Virus record (IMG/VR): IMGVR_UViG_3300035181_001867 | Span: 1-64,000 of that record | Reading direction: 5' to 3' (one strand) | Length of the DNA: 64,000 bases | Source of the DNA: a virus | Made by a program: the position numbers and the translations under genes | Part shown: positions 33,846-44,500 of the stretch, one piece after another | Numbering within the stretch: the stretch's first letter is position 1 | Layout of the letters: every line of letters starts with the position of its first letter | Notes under the pieces: model-generated | Databases searched by the model: none | Seen by the model: the letters and a program-made list of their open reading frames with translations, nothing else | Told to the model about the DNA's origin: nothing

Positions 33846-35137
33846 GATATACTCACATATGTATTACCAGGCTGTAGAATAATTCCATATAAATTGTAGC
33901 TAACAGGAACATAACCAGAAGGTAGCGGGGTTGGTTGTAACGATACAGAATTTCCTGTTGTAACGGAGACATCTGATAATAATGATGGTGAAGCACCAGT
34001 TTTAAACGTTGTTGGTTGAGTTGCCGAAGTTTTGACTGCAAACCAGAATGCTTGAGGAACAACTGCATTATTCATGATATACCCAGAAAGTGCTTTTACT
34101 TGATCTCCCAACTGTGTTACTCCAGCAGCGAAGCCTGTTCCATTAACGATATTACTAACTGTTGGAACAACTGCAACAGATGCTGTCCACAAATAAAGAG
34201 ATGGATACGTGAATGCTGCAGATAAAATAGATGCCGACGACGACAGTTGAGCTGTATAGGATGTCCCAGTAACTGATACAGGTCTTGTAAACGTTGTTAA
34301 ACAAGTTAAAGTTCTTGTTATACTAATGTTGTCTTTGGTGATTGGAACTGTAAATGTAAACGTTCCGTTGGATGTTGGATTGTTAACATTTCCTCCAACA
34401 GGAGTAACAGAACTAGAACATACAGCAGCAACATTATTTATACCTGAAACAGTAATTGTATATGGAGTAGAAGTATATGATGATAAGAATGTTTGACCGG
34501 TTAAATTTCCCAACAACAGTGTTAAGGTTGGTGTTACCCATGTAATGTTTACTTGGGCAGCGTTATCTGTAAACGGTAGCTCTCCGGAACCTGTTGAGTA
34601 ATTAAAACTAATAACTCCGTTAACACTGCCTCCGTTAATTGTAGTAGAAATAGGACGAATATACCCAGATGGTGGAGTTGTAAATTGTTGTGTCCAGCTT
34701 ATTCCACCGCTTGGTGTTGGGAGCATAGACCCAGCTGTAAAATTTTCCAAAGGACTTATTGAACCTGTTGTAGCTGTAATACTTCTAACAGAACTAATAT
34801 ATTCTGTTGTAAAATCCGGCGGATTAGCAACTGAAATATTAAAACCATTAGCAGGAACGTCCCAATTAAGTGAGGTTGATGGAAGTGGTGAAGCCGACAG
34901 TGTCGGTGAAAAAGTTGCAAGAACTAATTCTAGTAAATTATTCGGATTAAAACTCGCAGACCGAACTAACTGTAACACACCTTTATCGATAAACCCTGTT
35001 AATGTTCGTAAGTTGTTGTTTTCAGTCCACACAAGTGGATCAACACCTCCACTACTTCCACCTCCACTACTCGGATTACTTTTTGCAACCCACTTACCTG
35101 TGTCCTTGTCAATATATAATGGAACCAAATTAGACAT
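33842..35137 (-). CDS. Tail structural protein, Ig-like beta-rich
   Basis: 431 residues, preceded by AAGGAGG. The N terminus SNLVPLYIDKDTGKWVAK, followed by a Gly/Ser linker (SSGGGSSGGV), is of a kind seen at the attachment end of phage tail proteins. The rest is S/T/N-rich beta-type sequence with several segments that could be Ig-like domains. Its role is inferred from its place between other tail genes. Confidence 0.65.
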   Translation of the reverse strand: MSNLVPLYIDKDTGKWVAKSNPSSGGGSSGGVDPLVWTENNNLRTLTGFIDKGVLQLVRSASFNPNNLLELVLATFSPTLSASPLPSTSLNWDVPANGFNISVANPPDFTTEYISSVRSITATTGSISPLENFTAGSMLPTPSGGISWTQQFTTPPSGYIRPISTTINGGSVNGVISFNYSTGSGELPFTDNAAQVNITWVTPTLTLLLGNLTGQTFLSSYTSTPYTITVSGINNVAAVCSSSVTPVGGNVNNPTSNGTFTFTVPITKDNISITRTLTCLTTFTRPVSVTGTSYTAQLSSSASILSAAFTYPSLYLWTASVAVVPTVSNIVNGTGFAAGVTQLGDQVKALSGYIMNNAVVPQAFWFAVKTSATQPTTFKTGASPSLLSDVSVTTGNSVSLQPTPLPSGYVPVSYNLYGIILQPGNTYVSIS

Positions 35138-35150
35138 CTATAATTCCTCC

Positions 35151-36119
35151 TTATGATTGATCAAGAATGACTTGTTCTTCGATACTAACATAAATTGTAT
35201 CAGAATCAACCACCATCCCTATTCGTTGTATTGAACCTGTTTGAGGAACAACAGTTGTAATTTGTCCTGATGCTCCAACAAATAAAGGAGTAGAGGCTGG
35301 AACCGTCCAATTCCAATTATTGTTTGTTATATATCCGCCAGAATGAATTATTCCTTGATCACCAATATTCATATTCCACTTTACAATCCCAGCCGCTGGT
35401 TTGGTTTGATCCAAGTAAGATGCTAAAACAAGAGTGTTATAATCTTGGTAAGCAACAACAGACCACTGGGGAATTGCTTCTTTCGCAATGCATAAATCGG
35501 TTGCACCTTCCAACACAACATTTGAAACTCTCGAAAGATGTGAGATGATTGGTGATTCTGTCGTTAGGTATTGACCCTTATTATCACGTTGCCACTTTTT
35601 TATCGGTTTTTCGTCATCATCAAACAAAATAAATCCAGAGTTTACTCCAACATTTATACCTGCTTGTGAACCTGGAAGGTATGGAATGATTACTGAACTA
35701 TTATCATATTTTGCAGCAAAACACCGGATACAAGGAACCCACCTGGATCCATTCCAGTAATTCATTAATGTGTTTGTCAAGTCAAACCAGTGTTGATTTG
35801 TAGCAGGATTTGTAGGTGCTGAATAAAGGTATTTCGGTTCGTGTGAAGTATATCCAAATGTTCTAACTGCAGTTACGGGATCAATGTCCCAATATAACCA
35901 TTGATCGTTAGAACCTGTGAAAGGACCCCATGCATGTGTCACTGTTACTGTTTCTTCAAACAAATAATCTGTATCATTAAAGGCAAAATTTATGATAGTG
36001 GGAGTGGGAGATACTACAAGATTGATAAATTGTCCACCACTTACTTTTTGTAATGCCGCAGGGTTTGAATTACTATCAACCTGCAAACGAACTAATCCTT
36101 GTCTGAAAGGCACATACAT
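35151..36119 (-). CDS. Baseplate/tail protein, unknown
   Basis: 322 residues, preceded by AAGGAA. It begins MYVPFRQGLVRLQVDSN. It has WYWDIDP-like aromatic stretches, a W-C-I-R-C pair (PCIRCFAAKYDN), and a C-terminal beta-type part ending GMVVDSDTIYVSIEEQV. No family recognised; its position after the 784-residue protein suggests a baseplate or fibre-connector role. Confidence 0.6.
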   Translation of the reverse strand: MYVPFRQGLVRLQVDSNSNPAALQKVSGGQFINLVVSPTPTIINFAFNDTDYLFEETVTVTHAWGPFTGSNDQWLYWDIDPVTAVRTFGYTSHEPKYLYSAPTNPATNQHWFDLTNTLMNYWNGSRWVPCIRCFAAKYDNSSVIIPYLPGSQAGINVGVNSGFILFDDDEKPIKKWQRDNKGQYLTTESPIISHLSRVSNVVLEGATDLCIAKEAIPQWSVVAYQDYNTLVLASYLDQTKPAAGIVKWNMNIGDQGIIHSGGYITNNNWNWTVPASTPLFVGASGQITTVVPQTGSIQRIGMVVDSDTIYVSIEEQVILDQS

Positions 36120-36141
36120 AGTTTTTCCTTTTTATTATTAA

Positions 36142-36149
36142 TATTTATA
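36142..36149 (-). promoter_or_regulatory. T4 late promoter -10, exact (TATAAATA)
   Basis: Lies 23 bases before ATG 36119. A second, weaker box (AATAAATA) is at 36162-36169, so initiation may be doubled. Confidence 0.7.
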
Positions 36150-36191
36150 TTGTTATGTTTATATTTATTTAGGAGGGGTTTTGTTCCCCGT

Positions 36192-38546
36192 TTACGTAGT
36201 CGTAACAACTAACCAAGGATCCAATTCCGAAGACCACCCTTGACCCCACCCACGTCCTGATAACCAAGTTGGTTGTCCAGAAAGTGTCCCCATTTGTAAA
36301 GTTGATATTAATGTTCCACCAGAAAGAGTGATTGTTGTATATGCATAGTTAACAGTATCCACTTGAATGTTAGTTACAACCCAGTTCCAAGCTCCAATAT
36401 CATTAACCGATTGTTGAATAGTAACTTGTGAACCAACACTGAACATTCTTCTTAAATCACCTTTTACAGTAACCGTATTGTTGATTATATCAATTCCAAT
36501 AATTGGAGTTGTTGGTGCTGAATAATACATGTATCCCCAACCAGCAGGATTTACATTCTCGTCTATATCTACATTTATTCTTTCAGAGAAAACAGCAACC
36601 TCTTCCACAATTTGTCCATACGGTAATACTATTTCTTGAGGTTGCCCTTCTATACGCGAAGGAATTCCAGGAAGTGGCTCCACGGGAACAATAGTAGTTT
36701 GAGTAGAAATTGGATCATATGTTGATTGAGCAACAGTCCATTCTCCATCATTGTTTCCAGAACCTTCAATAATAAATATAGAACCTGGAACGAAATAATG
36801 AGTTAAGTCGTTTGGCCCAGAAGGATCAACAACCACGAATGTTCCAGGATTTTCACCAACAGGAAGTGTAACCGAAACAATATCTACAGGAACAGATTGA
36901 GTTGGGAATCCAATTTCAAAATCAACGGTTTCTTTGATTTTTGTTAATGCTGTCGTTGATGGAATCCGCGAACAAACATTTGGGAGATCAAAATTGGAAA
37001 CGTTTAATATTTCAACATCTCCACTAATCAACGGAATATTAAGATCTAAACCAGCAACACCATATCCATATATCGGATCCCAAGTCATAAACAATTCTGA
37101 AGGATTCCCGTTTGTTGCATCAACAACTGTAGAAATTTGGGCAAAAAGTGCAGTAACTTCAGTTGTGTTCGTTAATAATTTATATTGAACAGAACTAACA
37201 TTCCACACACCATCGTTTCCAGTTGAATCTTTAATTATAAATGTTGAACCGACACTAAAACTCGCCGTCTGTTGTCCAGCAACAGAAAATGTTGCACTTG
37301 GAAAAGATGAATCAAACACTGTAGACGCAACCGAACACCCAGTGTTCCCATTGAAACCTTCGACGAATGGAATTAATGGTTGAGTTAAAGATTCTACGTT
37401 TATTATGTTAAATGTCGGTGAAAGTGGATCAATAATAGGATGATTATACATTGGATCAAGATCATTAACTGGAACGGTTTCACTTAATACAAAATATTGA
37501 CTATCAATTGTAATCCATACAGAATTAACAGAATATTGGAATAATGTTTGTGATGACGTTTTATACCAGTATTCTCCAATTACAGGGGATACAGGAGGGG
37601 TGTTTGCTACAACTGGTGGAGTAACCAAGATCCAATTACTACCATCCCATTCAGATAATTCATTTGGTGTAGGAGCATACCACAATGTCCCGGTTGCCCA
37701 GTGGACTGTTGGATCTGGAATTACACTTGAATAAATTATACCATCCGCTGTGGTATCAGTTACGTGTTGAACTGTTAATTCTGAAAAGGTTATATCATTA
37801 CATATTTTATTAATTAACCAAGAACCGTTGTGATGATTATTTGAGTTAGTAATTGTAAAAGAATTTCCGACTGAAAAATATTGGGACACATCACCTGTAA
37901 CATACATAACATTCTTCATAGAACGAAGGTTTACCGGAGAAGCACCGATAGCACTATCCGTAGAATATGCTGCAAACAGTCGGAGAGTTATTTTATCCGA
38001 GATACATTCAACAATTAATTTTGTAACAGGAATTTCGGTTAAAATATGATTTTCGTTTCGTTGAGGTTGTGTTGTTGTAACAGGAATTTCTATTACTCTC
38101 CACTCTCCGTCATTGGAAAAAGTATTTGCAATTGTAAATTTAGTTCCAATGGGAAAGGTAGATGTTTGATCACCAGCCACATATAAAATGTTAGGATATT
38201 CAATATTAATTACACAAATAGATTGTCCAGAACTTGTTATCAATGTCCCCGGGCGCTCATTAATTGGTTCAAAAGAACACTGATTCATATCAACTGTAGA
38301 ATTTAGTTTCCGAACATACGTTTCACCCCAGGGTTGAGTTCCATAACCTTCCATACACCCAACATTACTAAAATCGTATACAGAGTCAATTTTCATATCA
38401 AACAGTTCTGTTACAGAAACTTTAATGTTTTCAGAATAAACGTATTCGACTAAAACTTCAATAAGTTTCGAATGGAATGGTTTAATATCTTGTGTAAAAT
38501 TTACAAGAGCGAGGATCGGATCAAGATTACTGATAGTGTTAGCCAT
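36192..38546 (-). CDS. Large baseplate protein with repeated DGxW modules
   Basis: 784 residues. The N terminus is ANTISNLDPILALVNFTQDI. At least five segments repeat a pattern of the form VxGDxxxxFxxGxxFxI, then NDGxWxV: TSTFPIGTKFTIAN, YFSVGNSFTITN, SFSVGSTFIIKD, YFVPGSIFIIEG, MFSVGSQVTIQQ. The upstream 2898-residue protein has a related one (SMLQPGNKIHVN). It lies downstream of the giant protein with an 8-base overlap and AGAGG upstream, hence coupled. Position corresponds roughly to T4 gp8 to gp10, but I see no direct match. Confidence 0.65.
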   Translation of the reverse strand: MANTISNLDPILALVNFTQDIKPFHSKLIEVLVEYVYSENIKVSVTELFDMKIDSVYDFSNVGCMEGYGTQPWGETYVRKLNSTVDMNQCSFEPINERPGTLITSSGQSICVINIEYPNILYVAGDQTSTFPIGTKFTIANTFSNDGEWRVIEIPVTTTQPQRNENHILTEIPVTKLIVECISDKITLRLFAAYSTDSAIGASPVNLRSMKNVMYVTGDVSQYFSVGNSFTITNSNNHHNGSWLINKICNDITFSELTVQHVTDTTADGIIYSSVIPDPTVHWATGTLWYAPTPNELSEWDGSNWILVTPPVVANTPPVSPVIGEYWYKTSSQTLFQYSVNSVWITIDSQYFVLSETVPVNDLDPMYNHPIIDPLSPTFNIINVESLTQPLIPFVEGFNGNTGCSVASTVFDSSFPSATFSVAGQQTASFSVGSTFIIKDSTGNDGVWNVSSVQYKLLTNTTEVTALFAQISTVVDATNGNPSELFMTWDPIYGYGVAGLDLNIPLISGDVEILNVSNFDLPNVCSRIPSTTALTKIKETVDFEIGFPTQSVPVDIVSVTLPVGENPGTFVVVDPSGPNDLTHYFVPGSIFIIEGSGNNDGEWTVAQSTYDPISTQTTIVPVEPLPGIPSRIEGQPQEIVLPYGQIVEEVAVFSERINVDIDENVNPAGWGYMYYSAPTTPIIGIDIINNTVTVKGDLRRMFSVGSQVTIQQSVNDIGAWNWVVTNIQVDTVNYAYTTITLSGGTLISTLQMGTLSGQPTWLSGRGWGQGWSSELDPWLVVTTT

Positions 38547-41500
38547 TCATTGCCTCTTTTGAAGTTTCTAATATTTTTATTCCATGCAACGCAATGGCTG
38601 AAGTTTTAAATATGTCTCCATATTCACTTTTTAGTGACATTGCATCGTGGAGACATGAGAAAAATATTCTATTGGTATCAGAGTATGCAAAAGTGTTATA
38701 AATGTAATCCATAGCAGTCAAAATATTCTCTGGTGTATCGAAACTGTATGTATCGAGAAATGCTGATTTGTCAATAGGAGATAAATCATAATTTGGATTT
38801 TCAATTTCATTAATAATTGTATTTAGAGCCAAATCTTTATCTACAAAACTTTGACCTTCTCCCATACCAATTCTCGTTGCACTACCATTTAATTGATCAT
38901 ATAAAACCCTATCCAAAGATGGAACAGGAGTATTATCGTCATGTAACTTATATCCTACGACAGACTCTGTTAATTTATTCCACAACGTTCTGGATATTAC
39001 AACGTTCTGTTCTTGTCTAAACAATTCCCATTGTGTATGAACATTTTTCTTTGTTAGACTGGAAGAAATATCACTATCATCACGGAGAGATGCGTCTGTT
39101 TGGAAACGAACTTTAAATCTGTCGTTTTGTGAAATAAATCTTGAAATTCCTCTGATTACAACACTATTGAAACGTTGGAGTGTTCCATCAATACCCAACA
39201 TAAACATATATGGTACTGACGGAACTTTCAACAAGGATTTAATTTCAGATAATGAAAGTGTGGTTGCCGTTGGTCTAACGTTCTTATTCATAACCCAGAA
39301 GTAATACTTTGTGTCTACTATGTTTCCTTGATTGTCTATTGTATTAACACTGGTGTATGGTGTAAATAAAGTATATTCAATCATCGTGTTCGGAAGAGTT
39401 GAAACATCAACATTAAATAAAGGATATTCAAATGTAATCGTGTCACCAACGTTTAATGTTGTTGGATCAAAAGTAACATAAGCACCCACACTGGAAAGAG
39501 CATCAAACTCAGCACCAGTGGTTAACACATCCCAACTCGAGGTTGTTTCATTCCACTGAACGATATCACCAATTGCGAATGGTGTCCAATCTCCAGTCGG
39601 AATTGTTCCAACCTTATACGAATCTTTGTCCATAGGATTCGTTGGTGGTTCATTTAAAATCGTACTTATTATAGAAGTTGTGTGTGTGGTCGTTTTTAAT
39701 ATTCCATTAACATAAACGTTTACAACTTGACCATTATCAATGTTATGATCCAACCTTAAATCAATTTGTTCTAAAAATTGAACTGGGAATACTGAAACAC
39801 TACTAATAGTATCATATAAAACCTGAATTCTTGGATTTGTGTCTATTCTTTGATAATCTGAATAAGTTGGTGGTAAAGTAGAATCTGTGTTAATATTGAC
39901 ACGTCTATAAATTACTTTCATCGGAGTTCCAGAAGGTAATGAATACTGGTCTAATTCTGTATTAGATGCTTGTGATATTACATACGCGTCCCAATTTTCA
40001 GGAGTTACAGGAGATTCAGTCCATTGTAAGACATCAAAAGAACTCCAATCTGTAGGTTTGCCCCAGTTTGTAATTCTATCACTAACGTTAGGATAAACTA
40101 TTGGATCATAGTATGGTGTATATCCAAATGAGCTAGTTCGCAACCAAATCTTTCCAACTTCCTGTGAATTCCAATTTGTTCTTGGAACAAATTCTTCTTG
40201 ATAATACATAGTTCCTGTTAATCCAGATGAAATGGTATTGTTATACGTTGCTGGATCATTATCACGTTGTATATCGATTAAACTTATAGGAACTTGATAA
40301 TGGAATCCAACAGCTGGATGCCAAATCATAATAGACGATATCACATCCTTGGATTGTTTATCTATTAACTTTGCTGGATTGTGTTTTTGTTTTGAAACAG
40401 AAAACACATAAACAGAATAATTAAAGTTATCAGAACTTGTAATAGTAATATGGTTGTTGTTAAGTTGAGAAACGCCACTTACCAAAACAGAAGAGATTTT
40501 TGTAACTGGATCAAATTTCACAACTTGATAACCATCATTGTTTGGTAGTATTACGTCAACAGGACTTCCATTGCATGTTCCAGTAATAACACCAATCACA
40601 CCAGCACTAAAATAAAAATCTAATGTTGGATTTATCGTAGAACGCTGATCAGGAAAATATTCCCAACGAACATCATCTGTTGGTGTAATCGTTATGAAGG
40701 TTGGATCGATATTTGAAGAAGCGAATTCTAACCTTAATTCATTTTTCTTAATATCTTCAGGTTCAATGTTAATGTCATTAAAATATTTTCTTGTTAGATT
40801 TCCAAACTCACCAACTTTGTAAGCCCAAAAATCGTCGATTTTTGCGTCAACAAACAATCTTGCATTAATAAAAGCTTTAACTGCGTTAATTGATCCTTTG
40901 TTGTGAATCATACCTCTCCAAAATATAAATTTAGATTTTGAATTAATACCGATATTGTCAAGGTAATCTGGTGATTCGTATCCTAAAGCAGCACGAGCGT
41001 AATCAAGAAAGTCAGCAGTTTCATTTACTTTAAACGTATCATAATACAATTGCATATTGTCAACAGTATTTTCAATGTTTTGAACTGTTTGTTCACCATT
41101 TAAGAAATAACCACCTATGTTTGGTCTAAACGTATAAGCAGCACCTTTTTCAAAGGCAAGAGTGAATTTACTTGTACTCAATCCGATAAATGGATCAAAT
41201 ATTAAGAAACCATCGGTTGTATAATCATTAAAAACAATTGCATGTTCATACCCATCCAGGAACAAGTGTGCACCACCTAAATGAGGAGTGGTATACGGAT
41301 TAATAGCTGCATCTTGGTTTGAATTTACCGCCCCTGACTGCGAATACACACTTCCACAAAGAAAGCATTCTCTGATACGACTCTTCGTGTCTTCTCGAAA
41401 TATGAAAACAGATGAACTTGGAAGAGTATCTCCAAACTGATCATATACTGTGGAATCAACACGAACATCTGAATAAGATTGTGAATATATATTCGATATT

Positions 41501-44500
41501 ATTCCTCGTGGTGTTTTAAACCATATATTGTTTCTGAAAGGATTAACTTCATGTAAGACTTCTCCTGAAATTGGTTGATTGAGCGACACTGGGAAAACGT
41601 TTAGTACTGTAAGTATTATATCGTCTCCACCTCCAAAGTTAGCTCCAAGGACAGAGATAGTATCACCCGTATTATACTGCATTCCAATTTTGTTAATATT
41701 TACAGAAAATACCTTATTGTCTTGTACCACAATATTAACAGTTGCCCCTGAACCTGTTCCGGTAATGGTTTCAGTTTGAATATTAATATATTTTCCTGAC
41801 GAGTAACCCACCCCTTGAATCAAATTACCTAATACTGAAATACTACCTGGTGACGTTGGGTTGCCTTGAATAGTAACCAAACCTAAACCAGAATAAATTC
41901 TTCCAATTAAACGTTCAATTTCTGTTTGCCAATTCAAAATTTTTCCAGTTTGGATATCAACTTCTACTGCTTCTGGTTCATTGAAAGCCCACCCTTGGTC
42001 CATTAACCAATTTGAATACCCATCAATTAAATTGATAACCGATTGGACTCCAGTAACATACATTGGAACAAGACTTGTATTCGTTGTTCTCTTGTCGAGT
42101 GCAATGTGTTTCCATATATTTGATGTTTGTGTTCCGTCTAAAGCAACAAATGTTCCAACTAACTCTTCAATGTATACCGCTGAACCAGGACTGGTTATAT
42201 CAATTGAAATTCCATTAACAGCGTTATTATACGAAGATGCAAGTTTGAATTGGTTATCAGCAACTTTTATAATGTAATATGTTGTGTTTGGTGCAAGAGG
42301 AGTTGGATAAAGTTCTGCCGAAGTTACCTGAACTGGTGAACCAGTAAACCATGTCAACGTATCGTCTTGAACATAAAGAATATCTTCTCCTGGGATTGGT
42401 GTTCCAGCAACGTTTGCCCATGGAAGCACAATAGCACCAATAGTGGAACCAACGTCGTTAATTGTATTAAACGAACACGGATAACTCTTAATACCATAAT
42501 AATTAATCGTGTGTCCAATTGGTGATGGTGTACTCAACCTAAACACCCAATCTGAACCATAGTATTTTGGAACTTTGTTGTTATGATTTAAAGTCCAATC
42601 CGTTCCTACAGATTCTGTCGTTACTAATAAAGCATCTACCCAGAAATTTTTCATATCAGGAGTTTTCTTAATAAGAACTTGATAATCTTGAGGTATAATA
42701 GAAAAATAATCTGCAGCAACATCCAAAGATTTGGAATTAATAAAAGAGCCAGTTTGGTATGTTAAGTTTGCATTCCAATTAATCCATTTCTCTTTAAAAT
42801 CAGAAGTGTTTATATCAAGATTGTTGAATCTAATAAAGTTTACATACCACTGATTTAATCCGTTTAATACAATATTCTGATCAGCGGAATTCAAATCTCC
42901 GTGGAATATTGCGTCTTTGTGTGAGTAAACCTTTTTAGTTCTGTTATCAATTTGCAATCCAGCAACGTTGATAAATGTTGGTCCAAACACATCATGTAGG
43001 AATCTCACGGGTTGCATTCTAAATGCAATATGTAACAATCCATATAGGAAATAAGAAGAATTTCTCCAGGTATATTCCGTAACACCCTGTTGACCAAAAG
43101 AGAATGGGTCAGAGAATGATGGGATATATTGGTTGATAATACTAACACTATTAAGGAAAGTGTTAGTATTCCCTTGAACATATGGAGCAAGCAATGTATC
43201 GGTTGATGTGTCAACACACATAAAATTGTATACCGGTGCTTGTGTAGGAGATTCGACTAACCCAGTTCCAACTGTGATGTTGTCCGGAAGTAAAGCTCCA
43301 ACGGGAATTATTCCATTTTTAATATTATTCCACATCGAATTCGTCCAACGGCGGAGACCAGAGGTGTCTTTGTATTGACTATCCCACCAAGTTGGTTTGT
43401 TATAATATCCTTGTAATTTCCAAGGCAAAAGATGTGGATACTGCGTTCCAAAGTTTTTCTCATATATTCCTTGGTAGCTCGCATCCCATATAGTTGGTGA
43501 ACCGACTTTAACAGCTGGAATATAACTCGGAGAAATAGAGTTATAGTTCCATGTAAACGGATTGCTTATATCAAAATTGTTAACAGATGGATTACTGTTA
43601 GTCTGTTGAATATAATCAAAGTATTGTTCTTTTAAATATGTAACGAATACATCTTGTTCAGATGTTGATGATAGTAGTGTTGAAAAATCAAACACTGTGG
43701 AATCAAAATCTGGAACAGCTTCATATAATTTAAGTTCAGCTTGATAAATCACATTCGCTATAATTTCTTCCAATACAATTGGTTTCCAAGCTGGTTCAAT
43801 ATATCCTGGAGTTATATGGCCATTTTTGTCTTTAACGATCTCCCAGCCAAGTGGTACTGAGTTCGTTCTAACATATAAAAGTCCACTTGTTCCATCTAAC
43901 CAATATGTTCCTACTGGATTAAAAATCGAAGGTGCTCCACCAGATGTACTAATAACATTAAATCTGTACAACACCCCACCCGTGTCCATCCAATATTGTC
44001 CTTTTTGTACCGTCGGCCAAACAGGGCGCGTTGTTATTGGACCTTGAACTCCGTTTGTTGACTGTAACAGTTTCGTATAAATCGATTTTGATGTTGACGA
44101 CGGAACAGAGATATTGGAAATATGTCCATCATGATGAAGAACCTGTTTAATTCCCAAATCTACATCAAATAATATTGCTGGAACAACTGGACGTGATAGT
44201 TTTAAATATGGAAGAGTTGTTATCCAATTTTTAATACCAAGTCCTGTTAACGTGTTGTGTGTAGTTGAATCACCAAATGAATTATCGAGGAATTCATTCT
44301 GTTCAAACAATGTTATAACGTAATCAGAAATAGCTTTATTAATATCCTGATAGAAAGGATCGCTCATATTTGTAAGTAACAAAATGGCATTCTGTAAAAA
44401 GTATTCTTGTAGAAGTGTTAGATTGTAATCATATCGAGAACGAGCAAAATCAATAATAGCTCTTGGATTCGTTGACGTTTGAAACATTGCAGATAAGAAT